From the NCBI RefSeq assembly GCF_000300995.1, contig NZ_AMRJ01000001.1, positions 62,001 through 126,000 on the forward strand: DNA of 64,000 nt, given 5' to 3'. The first letter of the stretch is position 1. Each line of letters begins with the position of its first letter. Shown one piece after another: positions 45,983 to 56,061 of the stretch. The DNA is from Alcanivorax hongdengensis A-11-3. Its GTDB lineage: Bacteria; Pseudomonadota; Gammaproteobacteria; Pseudomonadales; Alcanivoracaceae. The notes beneath the pieces are model-generated. The model saw only the letters and a list, made by a program, of their open reading frames with translations. It was not told the DNA's origin and made no database searches. A program made the position numbers and the translations under genes.

Positions 45983-47782
45983 TCAGTCCATGGCCGGGAA
46001 CGGACCCACGTAGCCGGTATAGGCACGGTGATCCAGGGAACCGTCGGGGATCTGGTCACTGTCGGACTCGCCGTAGGGGTGCTGGACCACGCTCATCAGG
46101 TAGGCAAAACCGTTGATGTTCGGGTACCAGTACAGGCCGGTGGTTTCAGAACCGTAGGGCGTGGTCTGCACACGGGTCAGGCCGGCCTTGGGATCATTGG
46201 CATCCACCTTGCTCAGATCCAGCGCCCAGACCATGTCGTTCTGGTGGCCGGAACCGGAGTCCTCACCAATCATCAGGGTGTTGTAACCGTCGATGAAGGT
46301 GATGTTGTCCGGGTTGGCAATACCATCCTTGTCGCAGGTATAGGTGGCATAGGGGCTGTTTTCATCATAGCTGGCCGGGATGCCGGCAATCAGTCCCTTC
46401 ATGGTCTTGGCCACATACTCGGAACCGATGTTGGTGTCGGTACCCAGCTGCAACTGATAAACACCGCCACAGTCGTTGCGGGTTTTCAGACGGATATGGT
46501 TGGCGTAATCGGTATCGTACTTGTCGCCATCCAGCATGCCTTTCTGCACTTCACTCATGGAGACATAAAGGGTCTTGGTGGCCGGGTCGAACGCCTGACC
46601 TTCTTCCTTGCGCAACTCGGTGGTCGCGCCCATCACCGCCGCGTAGCGGCGAGCTTCCAGGCGGGAGGCGGCCTTTTCCATTCCGGGCTTCACTTTCAGA
46701 CACTGAAGCGTGGAGCTGTTTGCCTTGATGCCGGCGTAGCCGTCCGGGCAGGTATCTTCGGTGGCGGCTGTTTGCTCGAACATATCGTCAAAAGACAGGG
46801 CACCGGCACCATCCACGTAGGCTTCGATTTCACTGTCGGTGGCGTGCCCCAGATCGATCCACTCCAGGTCGGCTTCACCCAGCCCCTCGCCGGAGGTCTG
46901 GTTCCATTTGGCCGCATACAGGCTACCGGCACTCAGATCACCCGCAGTGTCGGCCACAAACATGTAGAAGCCCACGTCACTGCCGTCATCACTCATGTAC
47001 ACGGTTTTCTGATCCGGCATCACCTTGGCCAGCTCGAAGGCCAGGCGACCCAGGGCATAGTGCTTGCTCAGCTCGGTGGTCGGCTGCTCATCACCACTGG
47101 CGTTGACCTTGATCTCGATATTCCAGCCCCAGAAGTAGGGGTTCACCTTGGAGGTATCGCCCCCGAAATACGGTGCCATGCTGTCCGCGCTGCCTTCCTC
47201 GGCAGCATCCGGCTCGTACTCTTCACTGGCCAGATGGGTATTCCAGGGAGTAACGGTGGCCGCACAGTGTACCCAGCCTCCGTGCACGGAGGACTGATCG
47301 ATCTGCCACAGTTTCTTGGTGCTCAGCACACCGGTGTCCTTGTCCTGATCCAGCTCCATCAGGAACATGGCGCCGGGGCGGGTTTCCATCTGGGAAACAG
47401 AGAAAAGACGGTCACCGATCGGCAGCAGCGACGTATGCTCGTTGTAGTCGGTCACCTGCAGCTCGCCATCGGAGCCGTACAGCGGCGCGCCGCTCTCATC
47501 CACCAGGCGGCCGAATACCACCTCGGAATCCACAGAATCGCCGGAACGCAGCAGGGTGTGGTAACCGACACTGTGTTCTTCACCATCCACCTTGGCCGAG
47601 GGCGACACCAGGATCTGGCGCTTTTGCGCATCCGTGGCCGGCGCATTGACCGGGGTAAATTCCAGGGACTTGCCCTGGTTATTGCTGTCACCACCACAGG
47701 CAGCCAGCAGCATGGCGCCCAGCGCCACGGTACCGACCTTGGCGGCCAGGTTTTTCTTTGCAAACGGAATCGGGCGGTACAT
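45983..47782 (-). CDS. PhoX-type (DUF839) lipoprotein, putative phosphatase
   Basis: A 599-aa lipoprotein: MYRPIPFAKKNLAAKVGTVALGAMLLAAC, Cys29. It has the beta-propeller-like DUF839 character of PhoX alkaline phosphatases: HGGWVHCAATVTPWNTHLASEEYEP, GRLAFELAKVMPDQKTVYMSDDGSDVGFYMFVAD, and PDNITFIDGYNTLMIGEDSG. Known PhoX enzymes use Ca2+ and Fe3+ to hydrolyse phosphate monoesters, but they are usually Tat-exported. This protein lacks a twin-arginine signal and is lipid-anchored, so phosphatase activity is not assured. GGGGAG precedes the ATG. A pho box was looked for upstream and not found convincingly. It forms a unit with the cytochrome-like gene. Confidence 0.82.
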   Translation of the reverse strand: MYRPIPFAKKNLAAKVGTVALGAMLLAACGGDSNNQGKSLEFTPVNAPATDAQKRQILVSPSAKVDGEEHSVGYHTLLRSGDSVDSEVVFGRLVDESGAPLYGSDGELQVTDYNEHTSLLPIGDRLFSVSQMETRPGAMFLMELDQDKDTGVLSTKKLWQIDQSSVHGGWVHCAATVTPWNTHLASEEYEPDAAEEGSADSMAPYFGGDTSKVNPYFWGWNIEIKVNASGDEQPTTELSKHYALGRLAFELAKVMPDQKTVYMSDDGSDVGFYMFVADTAGDLSAGSLYAAKWNQTSGEGLGEADLEWIDLGHATDSEIEAYVDGAGALSFDDMFEQTAATEDTCPDGYAGIKANSSTLQCLKVKPGMEKAASRLEARRYAAVMGATTELRKEEGQAFDPATKTLYVSMSEVQKGMLDGDKYDTDYANHIRLKTRNDCGGVYQLQLGTDTNIGSEYVAKTMKGLIAGIPASYDENSPYATYTCDKDGIANPDNITFIDGYNTLMIGEDSGSGHQNDMVWALDLSKVDANDPKAGLTRVQTTPYGSETTGLYWYPNINGFAYLMSVVQHPYGESDSDQIPDGSLDHRAYTGYVGPFPAMD

Positions 47783-47971
47783 GAACTGTTCTCCCCATCA
47801 GTCGTTATTGAGGCGAACAGTGAAGCGGATTCGTGTGACAGAACGGTCTCAGAAACAAGACATTTTATTTTTGTCTGCGGGCCATTGTCACAAGACTGCA
47901 AAGAGGAAAAATCAGCGTTCATGGCCGGCAATCACCCGGGCACAGCCTCAGCCGCACCCGGGCCGGCCGGA

Positions 47972-49099
47972 TCAGTGATCCAGATAGAGGTAATGCTCCC
48001 AACTCATCATCCGCAACAGGATTTTGCGGATCAGCGCCACATGATGGGCATGCTCGGAATACACCGCCGCCTGGGCGCTCATACCCAGCGGCAAGGCATC
48101 CACTTGACTACTGGGGTCCATTTCAATGATGGCCAGCGCCTCGTTATCCATTTTCTGGAAAGCCTCCCCCCCGACCAGGGCCTGGCCCGCGGCCAGCTGG
48201 GATTCGGCAATGGTGGGCATGACTTCCACCAACTTGCCTTCAAACACCTGACCGGGCAGCGAAGTGAAGGTCAGCTCCGCCTCGTATCCCGGCTTGAGGC
48301 GCAACAGCGACTGCTGACGGAAAGCTGCAATATAGCGGCGCTTTTCACTGTTGATAAAATTGGCCAGGGGTTTGAGTGGCAGCGGCACCGCCATCATCCC
48401 CGGCCGGACCGCCAGTTGGGTGACCATGCCATCGGTGGGTGCACGGATCACCGTATTGGCCAGATCAAAACGCGCTTCATCCAGCTGCGCCTTGACCGCC
48501 GCCACCGCCGGGTCATCACCGTTGACCGAGCCATCCAGCTGGGACTCGGCCCTGGCCAGATCGGCCTTGGCCGCTTCCAGGTCGGCATTCATGGCGCGCA
48601 CCCGGTCCCGTTCCGTATCGATCTGCTGCTTGCTGAATGCGCTGGCCGCTCCCTCATAGCGGCGCAGGGTTCGTACCGCCTGGTCCCGCTTGGCCGTTAC
48701 CTGGGCCACCCGGGCCCGCGACTCGGAGACGCTGGCCACATAGCCTTTGGCCTGCTGCCCCATATCGGCAAGCTTCGCTTCCAGCTCCGCCACCCGCGCC
48801 TGATAGCGCGTGTCATCCAGAACGATCAACGGCTCGCCCTTTTTCACCGGCGTATTCGGTTTGATCAACACGTCCTGCACCCGCGCACGCACCTCCGACA
48901 CCAGCGGCGTCACCACATAGACCTGGCGCACCTTGCGGGTAAAGGGGTGGTTGTAATTCATGGTCAGGATCAGGGCACCGATCAGCACCACGCCACCGAG
49001 TATTGCCGTGGGCACAGTCCATTTGTTCAATGGAATGCGGAATACCTTGAAGATGAAGACACAGATCGCGGCATAGGTAAGAAGAATCAGCATTTCCAT
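47972..49099 (-). CDS. HlyD-family membrane fusion protein (YiaV-like)
   Basis: A 375-aa periplasmic adaptor with an N-terminal membrane region (MEMLILLTYAAICVFIFKVFRI and AILGGVVLIGALILTMNY). A biotinyl-lipoyl half-motif follows (VQDVLIKPNTPVKKGEPLIVLDDTRYQARV), then a coiled-coil hairpin (about residues 80-170), the second lipoyl half (NTVIRAPTDGMVTQL) and a beta-barrel domain. The start codon shares a base with the end of the DUF3302 gene upstream, matching the E. coli yiaW-yiaV pair. No transporter or outer-membrane channel gene is adjacent. Its transport partner is unknown. Confidence 0.88.
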   Translation of the reverse strand: MEMLILLTYAAICVFIFKVFRIPLNKWTVPTAILGGVVLIGALILTMNYNHPFTRKVRQVYVVTPLVSEVRARVQDVLIKPNTPVKKGEPLIVLDDTRYQARVAELEAKLADMGQQAKGYVASVSESRARVAQVTAKRDQAVRTLRRYEGAASAFSKQQIDTERDRVRAMNADLEAAKADLARAESQLDGSVNGDDPAVAAVKAQLDEARFDLANTVIRAPTDGMVTQLAVRPGMMAVPLPLKPLANFINSEKRRYIAAFRQQSLLRLKPGYEAELTFTSLPGQVFEGKLVEVMPTIAESQLAAGQALVGGEAFQKMDNEALAIIEMDPSSQVDALPLGMSAQAAVYSEHAHHVALIRKILLRMMSWEHYLYLDH

Positions 49100-49446
49100 C
49101 AGTGATTCTCCTCCAGCTTCTGCTCCAGTACAGCCAGCCGCCGGGCCTGCTCTTCCAGTTTTTCGTGTAACTCGGCAAGCAGCGCCTCATCCACCTTTTG
49201 CTGTTCCTGTATCTGCTGGAATCCCCAGCCCCGCTCCGGCCGATAGAGCGTCGCCCAGATCCACAGAAAAGGCCACAGCACATGCAGGGTGAACAGGCTC
49301 ACCCATCCCGCCACATGGATGGCATCCTGATGGGGGTGATTACGGTGTTTGGCGATATCGTAAGGAATGTCGTGAATGGCGATGATGCCGTAGAACAGCA
49401 CCAGCCCCACAAACACAAGCAGCCCGAGGGCAATATAACTGAGCAT
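49099..49446 (-). CDS. DUF3302 membrane protein (YiaW-like)
   Basis: A 115-aa protein with two membrane helices (LSYIALGLLVFVGLVLFYGIIAIHDIPY and GWVSLFTLHVLWPFLWIWATLY) and a C-terminal coiled coil (LLAELHEKLEEQARRLAVLEQKLEE). IAIHDIPYDIAKHRNHPHQDAIHVAGWVSLFTLH is typical of DUF3302. It is the first gene of the pair with the HlyD-type protein and overlaps it by one base. Two adjacent palindromes lie about 60-90 bp upstream. Confidence 0.88.
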   Translation of the reverse strand: MLSYIALGLLVFVGLVLFYGIIAIHDIPYDIAKHRNHPHQDAIHVAGWVSLFTLHVLWPFLWIWATLYRPERGWGFQQIQEQQKVDEALLAELHEKLEEQARRLAVLEQKLEENH

Positions 49447-49505
49447 CGAAACCTTCCCTGCTTTCGGCGTTTTCCCGCGAGAGCACGCCCCTTGTTGTTT
49501 ACTCG

Positions 49506-49535
49506 CCAGACGGTCTGGGCGAATCGTACCGATTC
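49506..49535. promoter_or_regulatory. Paired palindromes upstream of the DUF3302-HlyD pair, candidate operator
   Basis: CCAGACGGTCTGG (49506-49518) and GAATCGTACCGATTC (49521-49535) are two perfect dyads two bases apart, in the leader region of the operon. The AGAC-N-GTCT core resembles TetR-family operators. No regulator gene is adjacent. Confidence 0.4.
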
Positions 49536-49641
49536 TCTTCGGCGCACCTGCGCGCCGGGCTGACTATCCTGTAAGCCAAACCGGACCGGGCTCATTCCCT
49601 GCCCCTTACCCGGATTGTGCTTGAAAACGGCCACAAAACAA

Positions 49642-49664
49642 GAAGGCGGCCATTGGCCGCCTTC
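49642..49664 (-). terminator. Intrinsic terminator after purA
   Basis: Stem GAAGGCGGCC/GGCCGCCTTC with a three-base loop, followed on the minus strand by TTGTTTTG. It lies 17 bp past the purA stop. Confidence 0.85.
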
Positions 49665-49680
49665 CTGTTAACCGTTCGCG

Positions 49681-50994
<1,314 letters not shown>

Positions 50995-51039
50995 TCAGGA
51001 TAAAAGGTTTGGTTTACCAGGCTGTTGAAAAACAGCCCG

Positions 51040-52212
51040 TTACAGGGCGGTCACTGACCAGCCGTCTGCCGTGGCCACCAGTTGGCGATCACAGCCCAGT
51101 TCGGCGGCATCATTGTCCGCCCCGGGCAGCGCCAGCACCACCCGCTCGCCAGCCTGGCGCAATGACGCCACCTGCCCGGCAAATTCACTGTCCTGCAGCG
51201 AGCCACGGGCAAGAATGCCCGGTGCCGCTGCCACCTGCTGGCGCGCTGCCAGCATTTTCAGGTCGGCACTGAAGCCAGTGGCCGGCCGGGCACGGCCGAA
51301 CACTTCACCGATGTGATCATAGCGCCCGCCCTTGGCCACCGGCTCGCTCTCGCCGGGCAGGTAGGCGGCAAACACACAACCGGTGTGGTAGTGATAGCCG
51401 CGCAGTTCACCCAGGTCCAGGTGCACCTGGATGCCACGGGCGTGCAGCACGTCCAGCAACAATTGCAATTCATCCAGGGCCGTCAGCGCGTCCGGAAACT
51501 CCGCCAGCAGAGTGCGGGCATCCGTCAGCACTGCCGCGCCGCCGGCCAGCCAGGGCAGTTGCGCCAGGGCCCGGGCGCTGGCGGCGGGCAGATCCCGCTC
51601 GGCGAGGAAGGTATCCAGCTCCACCTTTGCCTTGCGCACGTAGATGGCTTCCAGCGCATTCTGGTCGGCCTCGCTGAGCGACACGCTGTCAAGCAGCGCC
51701 CGGAACAGGCCCACGTGGCCCAGATCCAGCACCACCTGCTGCTCCACCCCGGCCAGTGCCAGGGTATCGAGCATCACGCTGATCACTTCCAGGTCGCTAT
51801 CGGCACCGGCATGGCCAAACAGTTCCACACCCAGCTGATAGGGCAGCCGGGTACCGCCGGCCTGGGCCGGACGGGTACGCATGGCGGTGGAGCAGTAACA
51901 CAGGCGCGATGGCGCATTGCGGCGCAGGCTGTGGGCATCCATACGCGCCACCTGGGGCGTCATGTCCGCACGCACGCCCATCAGACGGCCGGTGAGCTGG
52001 TCGGTAATCTTGAAGGTCTCCCGCTCCAGGTCACGGCCGGCGCCGTTGAGCAGGGACTCGAGAAATTCTATCAGCGGTGGAAAGACCAGCTCGTAACCCC
52101 AGCGCTGGAACAGGTCCAGCGCCTGACGGCGCAATTGCTCTATGGCCCGGGCGCGGCCGGGCAGGACTTCCTCTACCCCATCGGGCAGCAGCCACTGTTC
52201 TTCCTGATTCAT
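51040..52212 (-). CDS. hisZ: ATP phosphoribosyltransferase regulatory subunit HisZ
   Basis: HisS-like paralogue that activates the short form of HisG in histidine synthesis. From the ATG at 52212 (MNQEEQWLLPDGVEEVLPGRARAIEQLRRQALDLFQRWGYELVFPPLIEFLESLL) it is 390 aa. It has the class II synthetase-like core (TGRLMGVRADMTPQVARMDAHSLR) but not the histidyl-tRNA synthetase anticodon domain. The frame is open further upstream, but that part overlaps the DUF2065 gene. Its ATG overlaps the DUF2065 stop by 4 bp, so they are coupled. Confidence 0.93.
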   Translation of the reverse strand: MNQEEQWLLPDGVEEVLPGRARAIEQLRRQALDLFQRWGYELVFPPLIEFLESLLNGAGRDLERETFKITDQLTGRLMGVRADMTPQVARMDAHSLRRNAPSRLCYCSTAMRTRPAQAGGTRLPYQLGVELFGHAGADSDLEVISVMLDTLALAGVEQQVVLDLGHVGLFRALLDSVSLSEADQNALEAIYVRKAKVELDTFLAERDLPAASARALAQLPWLAGGAAVLTDARTLLAEFPDALTALDELQLLLDVLHARGIQVHLDLGELRGYHYHTGCVFAAYLPGESEPVAKGGRYDHIGEVFGRARPATGFSADLKMLAARQQVAAAPGILARGSLQDSEFAGQVASLRQAGERVVLALPGADNDAAELGCDRQLVATADGWSVTAL

Positions 52213-52397
52213 TTCATCACCACTAGCAGGCCGGCACCCACCAGCATGAGTACCAGCCCCAGGATTCTCAGGGAGCGCCCGGGCATCCGGGCTACCTGCA
52301 GGGCTGCCTCGCGGGCGCGCTCTGGCGCCAGGAACAGCGGAATGCCCTCGATCACCAGCACCAGACACAGGGCTTTGATCAGTACACTGAAGTCCAT
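52209..52397 (-). CDS. DUF2065 small membrane protein
   Basis: A 62-aa protein with two membrane helices (LIKALCLVLVIEGIPLFLAPERA and LRILGLVLMLVGAGLLVVMK) matching DUF2065. In many gammaproteobacteria this gene sits between hflC and hisZ-purA. Here the upstream neighbour is instead the GEVED surface-protein gene, so the hflKC linkage is broken. Confidence 0.88.
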   Translation of the reverse strand: MDFSVLIKALCLVLVIEGIPLFLAPERAREAALQVARMPGRSLRILGLVLMLVGAGLLVVMK

Positions 52398-52503
52398 CGT
52401 TCCTGCCAGACAGCCACAAAAAACCGAACCCTCAGGCTCGGTTGCGGCATTCTACCACGGTCTCCCCGGTGCAGATAGTTCGCGTCCAGTGACCGTGAAA
52501 CGG

Positions 52504-55500
52504 TTACGGGCTGACCCGAACGTCATAGAACAGCGAGCCCGACGCCCCGGCGGGCAGCTGGCCTTCAAAATGCCAGTGCAGACTGCCCTGGTAGCCGTCA
52601 CTATTGCTTCCCTGGGGGGCATTCAGGGTACAGGCGGTCAACCCGGCTGGCAGGGATGCCGGGCAACTGGCCGGGCTGGCCAGCGAGGTATAGGGCGGTG
52701 TGCTGTCATAGACATCCACCGCGGTCAGCGCACTGTGCCCCTGATTGCTGTAGAGGAGACTGTAGCGCAGCACATCATTGGGCCGGGCGCTGTTGCTGTC
52801 GCGGGCGCTGGCATCCACATCATCGGCGGTGCCGGCCAGCCCGTCCGGGCCGATGTTGCGCACCTTCTTGACCAGCGCCAACTGGGTGATCACCACACGG
52901 GTCAGGTCGGTGACGCTGGCCGTGTCCTGCAACGTCGTGCCGGTCAGCGATTGCACCGCCTGGACCGGCAGGTTGAGCACCGCATCCACCGGCGCATCGG
53001 CCGGCGCGAACACCTTGGCGAGCAGGCAAAGCTGATCCCCGGCAGACACCGCCACCCCGGTCAGGGGCAACTGCGCATCCAGTCCGTCCACTTCGCCATT
53101 ACAGTTGGCATCCCGGTACAGGACCGTGCCCCAGTTCAGCGCGGCGGGCTGACCGCTTGCCGAGCCCAGGGCGAAATCCACCGTCCCCAGGGTGCCGGCG
53201 GTGAAAAGATGGGCATAGAAGCGGGTACCCCCCGGCTCGATGCTGTTCTGGCCCGGCGGCTCCAGCATGGGGCTGGGCACCTGCCCAAACAGCAGGCCAC
53301 TCCAGTAGCTGCTGGCCGGCGGGATAACCAGCCCCATGGTGCTGTCCTCGGCACTGCCCATGACCAGAGACTGGCTGCCATTATTCTCACTGACGGCCCG
53401 GTAACCCGGTGCCAGATCGCTCACCAGGCAGGCATGTTGGCCCACATGGGCGGCGGGAATATCCAGGTGCCAGTCACCGCTACCGTTGCTGCGGGTCTGC
53501 GCCCAGACGGCGGCATCCGCCTCGCACAACCCATCGTTGTCGGTGTCTTCCAGCAGGCGAACATAGACGTCCGCCAGCCCCGCTTCGGTGCCCCCACGCA
53601 CGCCATCATGGGCCGTGGCGCCCCCGGCGCCATCGTCAGCGAAGACCGCCCCCTCCAGACCGGTATATTGCGGTGGAGAGACGGGAATTCGGTAGTCTTC
53701 CTGTTCGCCACCAATGACCCGGTCAGAGCCGGCATTGACATCCGCCTGGTTGGAAAAACGGAAACGGGCATAAACCTGACCCACCGGCACATAGGGCGGC
53801 ACAAAAACCCGCAGCACGACACGCCCTGCAGTGGCATCCCGATCCTGCTCGCCGTTGTCGCGTACGTTGTAGGCCACCTGCTCACCGGGATCATCAAAAT
53901 CCTGGTCATTGTTCCAGTCGATCCAGCCCTGCAGGTAGCCGTGCCCCAGGGAATCATCCTGTACCTGGAGTGTGACATCCGCCTGTTGCCCCGGACGGAA
54001 CGTGGAAAAGGCAACGCCGTCCTCATCATCATCGCCGCTGCCGTCATCGCCATCCGCGGCGGCCGAGTGCAGATCACCGCTTTCCGGGTCCGGCGCCACA
54101 TTGCCCAGATACGGGGTGTGTACGGCCAGCTGCGCCAACGACAGGCTGCCCACATTGGTCGCGGAGGTGGGCTTGCTGCCACCAGTGGCGATCTTGCGGA
54201 TGGAGTGGCCGCCACTCTCCGGGTAGCCCGCCGGCAGGTCACCATAGTCGGTCTGCACGAAGACGCCGAAGGCCTCCGCCTGCTTGCCGCTGCCCAGATA
54301 GGTGTGCGATGTCTGCGTCACCCCCTGGCTCATGGCCAGCATGGTGCCGATATCCGGCGACTGGTTGCCGGTATCCAGGCGCAGCGATGTGCCGCCGCCA
54401 CTGAACGTGGCCACGAGATCCGGGTTCGCCGGGGAGCGGGCAAACACTTCCCAGGCGGCACCATCGGTACCAAACTGCAGGTATTCGCCGCCGTCGGTAT
54501 CCTCGGCATCCGCCACGATCACATCCGCGGGGATCTGTACGCCGTAACGAAACACCTGCCAGGAGATGGTGTAGTTGGCCGTACCGCCATCCACCATCAG
54601 GCCAATCGGGTTAACGCCCTGGTAGAGATCATCGAGCAGGTCCCCGGACCAGTCGCCGGTATCGTAGGGATAAACGGAAGCGCTGGAGCCATTCATCACC
54701 AAAGTGGCGCGGATGGTCACCGGCCCGAAGTTCCAGGTCTTCTTGATACTGTCGCCGGCATTGAACACATTGGTCGAGCCACAATTCCAGTCCAGCCAGT
54801 ACACCGCCTCCCGATACGGGCCATTCCCGGCACTGGCGATACCACCGCCGGTGGATGACGAGCCGTCGGGGCAGGTAATCAATACCCCGGATGCCACGGT
54901 AATACTGTGGTCTTCCACCTCGCCATCCCGTGCTGCGGTGCCTGCCCCCAAATTGTTTTGCGAAGACCAGCGCAACCGCATATTGGTGGACCCGGTAGCC
55001 GCATTGGCGGGGGCTGTCATATTGAAGGTGATGGTGCCGCTGTCACTGTCGCTATCGCCGCTGCCGTTATTGACGATGTTATTGGCCACCCGTTCACCAC
55101 TGTCGAACTGGCCATTCTGATTCCAGTCCACCCAGGCGGAGAGATAGCTGCTGCCCACCGTGGGCTCATGGACTGTCAGCGTAACCGGCGTGCTCTGCCC
55201 TCGGGGCAGCGGCGACAGCGACAGTGCGTCTTCGTCATCCACACCATTGTTGTCATCACTATCGCTGGCACTGGAATATTCATTGCCACTGGCATCATCA
55301 TCCGGCGCCTGGTTGCCCAGATAACGGTCATTGGCCGCGCTGATGGCATGCAGCGCCCGGCCGTAACTGGACGGCGCATCGCCCAGATCCTGATTGAAGG
55401 TAAAGGCCACCCCCACCTGATCACCGGCACCGGCGGACCCTTCCATCCTCACGCTGAAGGTCAGCGTGGTGAAGGTGCCATTGATGCGCACACTGCCACA

Positions 55501-56061
55501 GGCCGCACCATTGTAGGCACTGGACGAGCAGGTGGAGGACCAGCCGCCGCCCACCGAATCATTGACCGAGGCGCGAAAACGCTGCCCGCCCTGATCCACC
55601 AGAAAATGGCCGACGCCGGAAAGGCGCGTCAGGGAGGTAGCGCCATTGCCGGACACCAGAGTCCAGGCACTGCTGTTGTTATAGCCCCCGGACGAGCCGC
55701 CCAGACGGTCAATATGCAGCACCGGATCCGTGACCGGATTGGAGAAGGTGAAAGTCACATTACGGGTACGGCTGGTATTGCCCGGGTCATAGGTCAACAG
55801 CACCGCTGAAGCCCCGGACATATAAGGCGTATAGGTGCCGTTGACCGGTTGTGTCAGCGTCGTGTTGCCATCCACGGTCCAGTACTGGCCGGTGGTCGCC
55901 GTGACCGTGGTGACATTACCCCCGGTGGCAGAGCTACCCGTGCCGGAACCGATAGTCCAGGTGCCCGTCTGTGTGGCCAGAGCCATGGGCGCCTGAAAGA
56001 GGGCGAACAACACAACGGCCACGCGCCATAACAACAAACCTGATTCCCGCATTCCCATCAT
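52504..56061 (-). CDS. GEVED/SdrD-type secreted surface protein
   Basis: A 1185-aa protein with a signal peptide (LLLWRVAVVLFALFQAPMALA). The N-terminus is a beta-rich domain of about 200 residues. Two GEVED-type domains follow: LGDAPSSYGRALHAI...YLGNQAPDDD with WVDWNQNGQFDSGE, and YGDLPAGYPE...YLGNVAPDPE with WIDWNNDQDFDDPGE. Each has acidic DDDNGVDDED-like loops that probably bind Ca2+. An SdrD_B-like domain follows (GAVFADDGAGG...GLADVYVRLLEDTDNDGLCEADA). The C-terminal ~260 residues share a module with the upstream gene's product and end YDVRVSP. It is the last gene of the operon; its ATG overlaps the preceding stop by one base. It has no LPXTG or autotransporter barrel. Confidence 0.83.
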   Translation of the reverse strand: MMGMRESGLLLWRVAVVLFALFQAPMALATQTGTWTIGSGTGSSATGGNVTTVTATTGQYWTVDGNTTLTQPVNGTYTPYMSGASAVLLTYDPGNTSRTRNVTFTFSNPVTDPVLHIDRLGGSSGGYNNSSAWTLVSGNGATSLTRLSGVGHFLVDQGGQRFRASVNDSVGGGWSSTCSSSAYNGAACGSVRINGTFTTLTFSVRMEGSAGAGDQVGVAFTFNQDLGDAPSSYGRALHAISAANDRYLGNQAPDDDASGNEYSSASDSDDNNGVDDEDALSLSPLPRGQSTPVTLTVHEPTVGSSYLSAWVDWNQNGQFDSGERVANNIVNNGSGDSDSDSGTITFNMTAPANAATGSTNMRLRWSSQNNLGAGTAARDGEVEDHSITVASGVLITCPDGSSSTGGGIASAGNGPYREAVYWLDWNCGSTNVFNAGDSIKKTWNFGPVTIRATLVMNGSSASVYPYDTGDWSGDLLDDLYQGVNPIGLMVDGGTANYTISWQVFRYGVQIPADVIVADAEDTDGGEYLQFGTDGAAWEVFARSPANPDLVATFSGGGTSLRLDTGNQSPDIGTMLAMSQGVTQTSHTYLGSGKQAEAFGVFVQTDYGDLPAGYPESGGHSIRKIATGGSKPTSATNVGSLSLAQLAVHTPYLGNVAPDPESGDLHSAAADGDDGSGDDDEDGVAFSTFRPGQQADVTLQVQDDSLGHGYLQGWIDWNNDQDFDDPGEQVAYNVRDNGEQDRDATAGRVVLRVFVPPYVPVGQVYARFRFSNQADVNAGSDRVIGGEQEDYRIPVSPPQYTGLEGAVFADDGAGGATAHDGVRGGTEAGLADVYVRLLEDTDNDGLCEADAAVWAQTRSNGSGDWHLDIPAAHVGQHACLVSDLAPGYRAVSENNGSQSLVMGSAEDSTMGLVIPPASSYWSGLLFGQVPSPMLEPPGQNSIEPGGTRFYAHLFTAGTLGTVDFALGSASGQPAALNWGTVLYRDANCNGEVDGLDAQLPLTGVAVSAGDQLCLLAKVFAPADAPVDAVLNLPVQAVQSLTGTTLQDTASVTDLTRVVITQLALVKKVRNIGPDGLAGTADDVDASARDSNSARPNDVLRYSLLYSNQGHSALTAVDVYDSTPPYTSLASPASCPASLPAGLTACTLNAPQGSNSDGYQGSLHWHFEGQLPAGASGSLFYDVRVSP

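Noticed and set aside
47783..47971. Pho box upstream of the PhoX-type gene
   Set aside because: One CTGTCAC half-site occurs in the leader, but no properly spaced second half-site follows, so PhoB control is not supported. Nothing else was seen in this gap.
45929..49105. Plus-strand open frame of over 1000 codons antisense to the PhoX-type and HlyD genes
   Set aside because: The opposite strand has clear lipobox, DUF839 and HlyD features; the antisense translation shows only compositional bias.
51313..54858. Plus-strand open frame of about 1180 codons antisense to hisZ and the GEVED gene
   Set aside because: It overlaps conserved hisZ and DUF2065 completely and has no signal peptide or recognisable domain.
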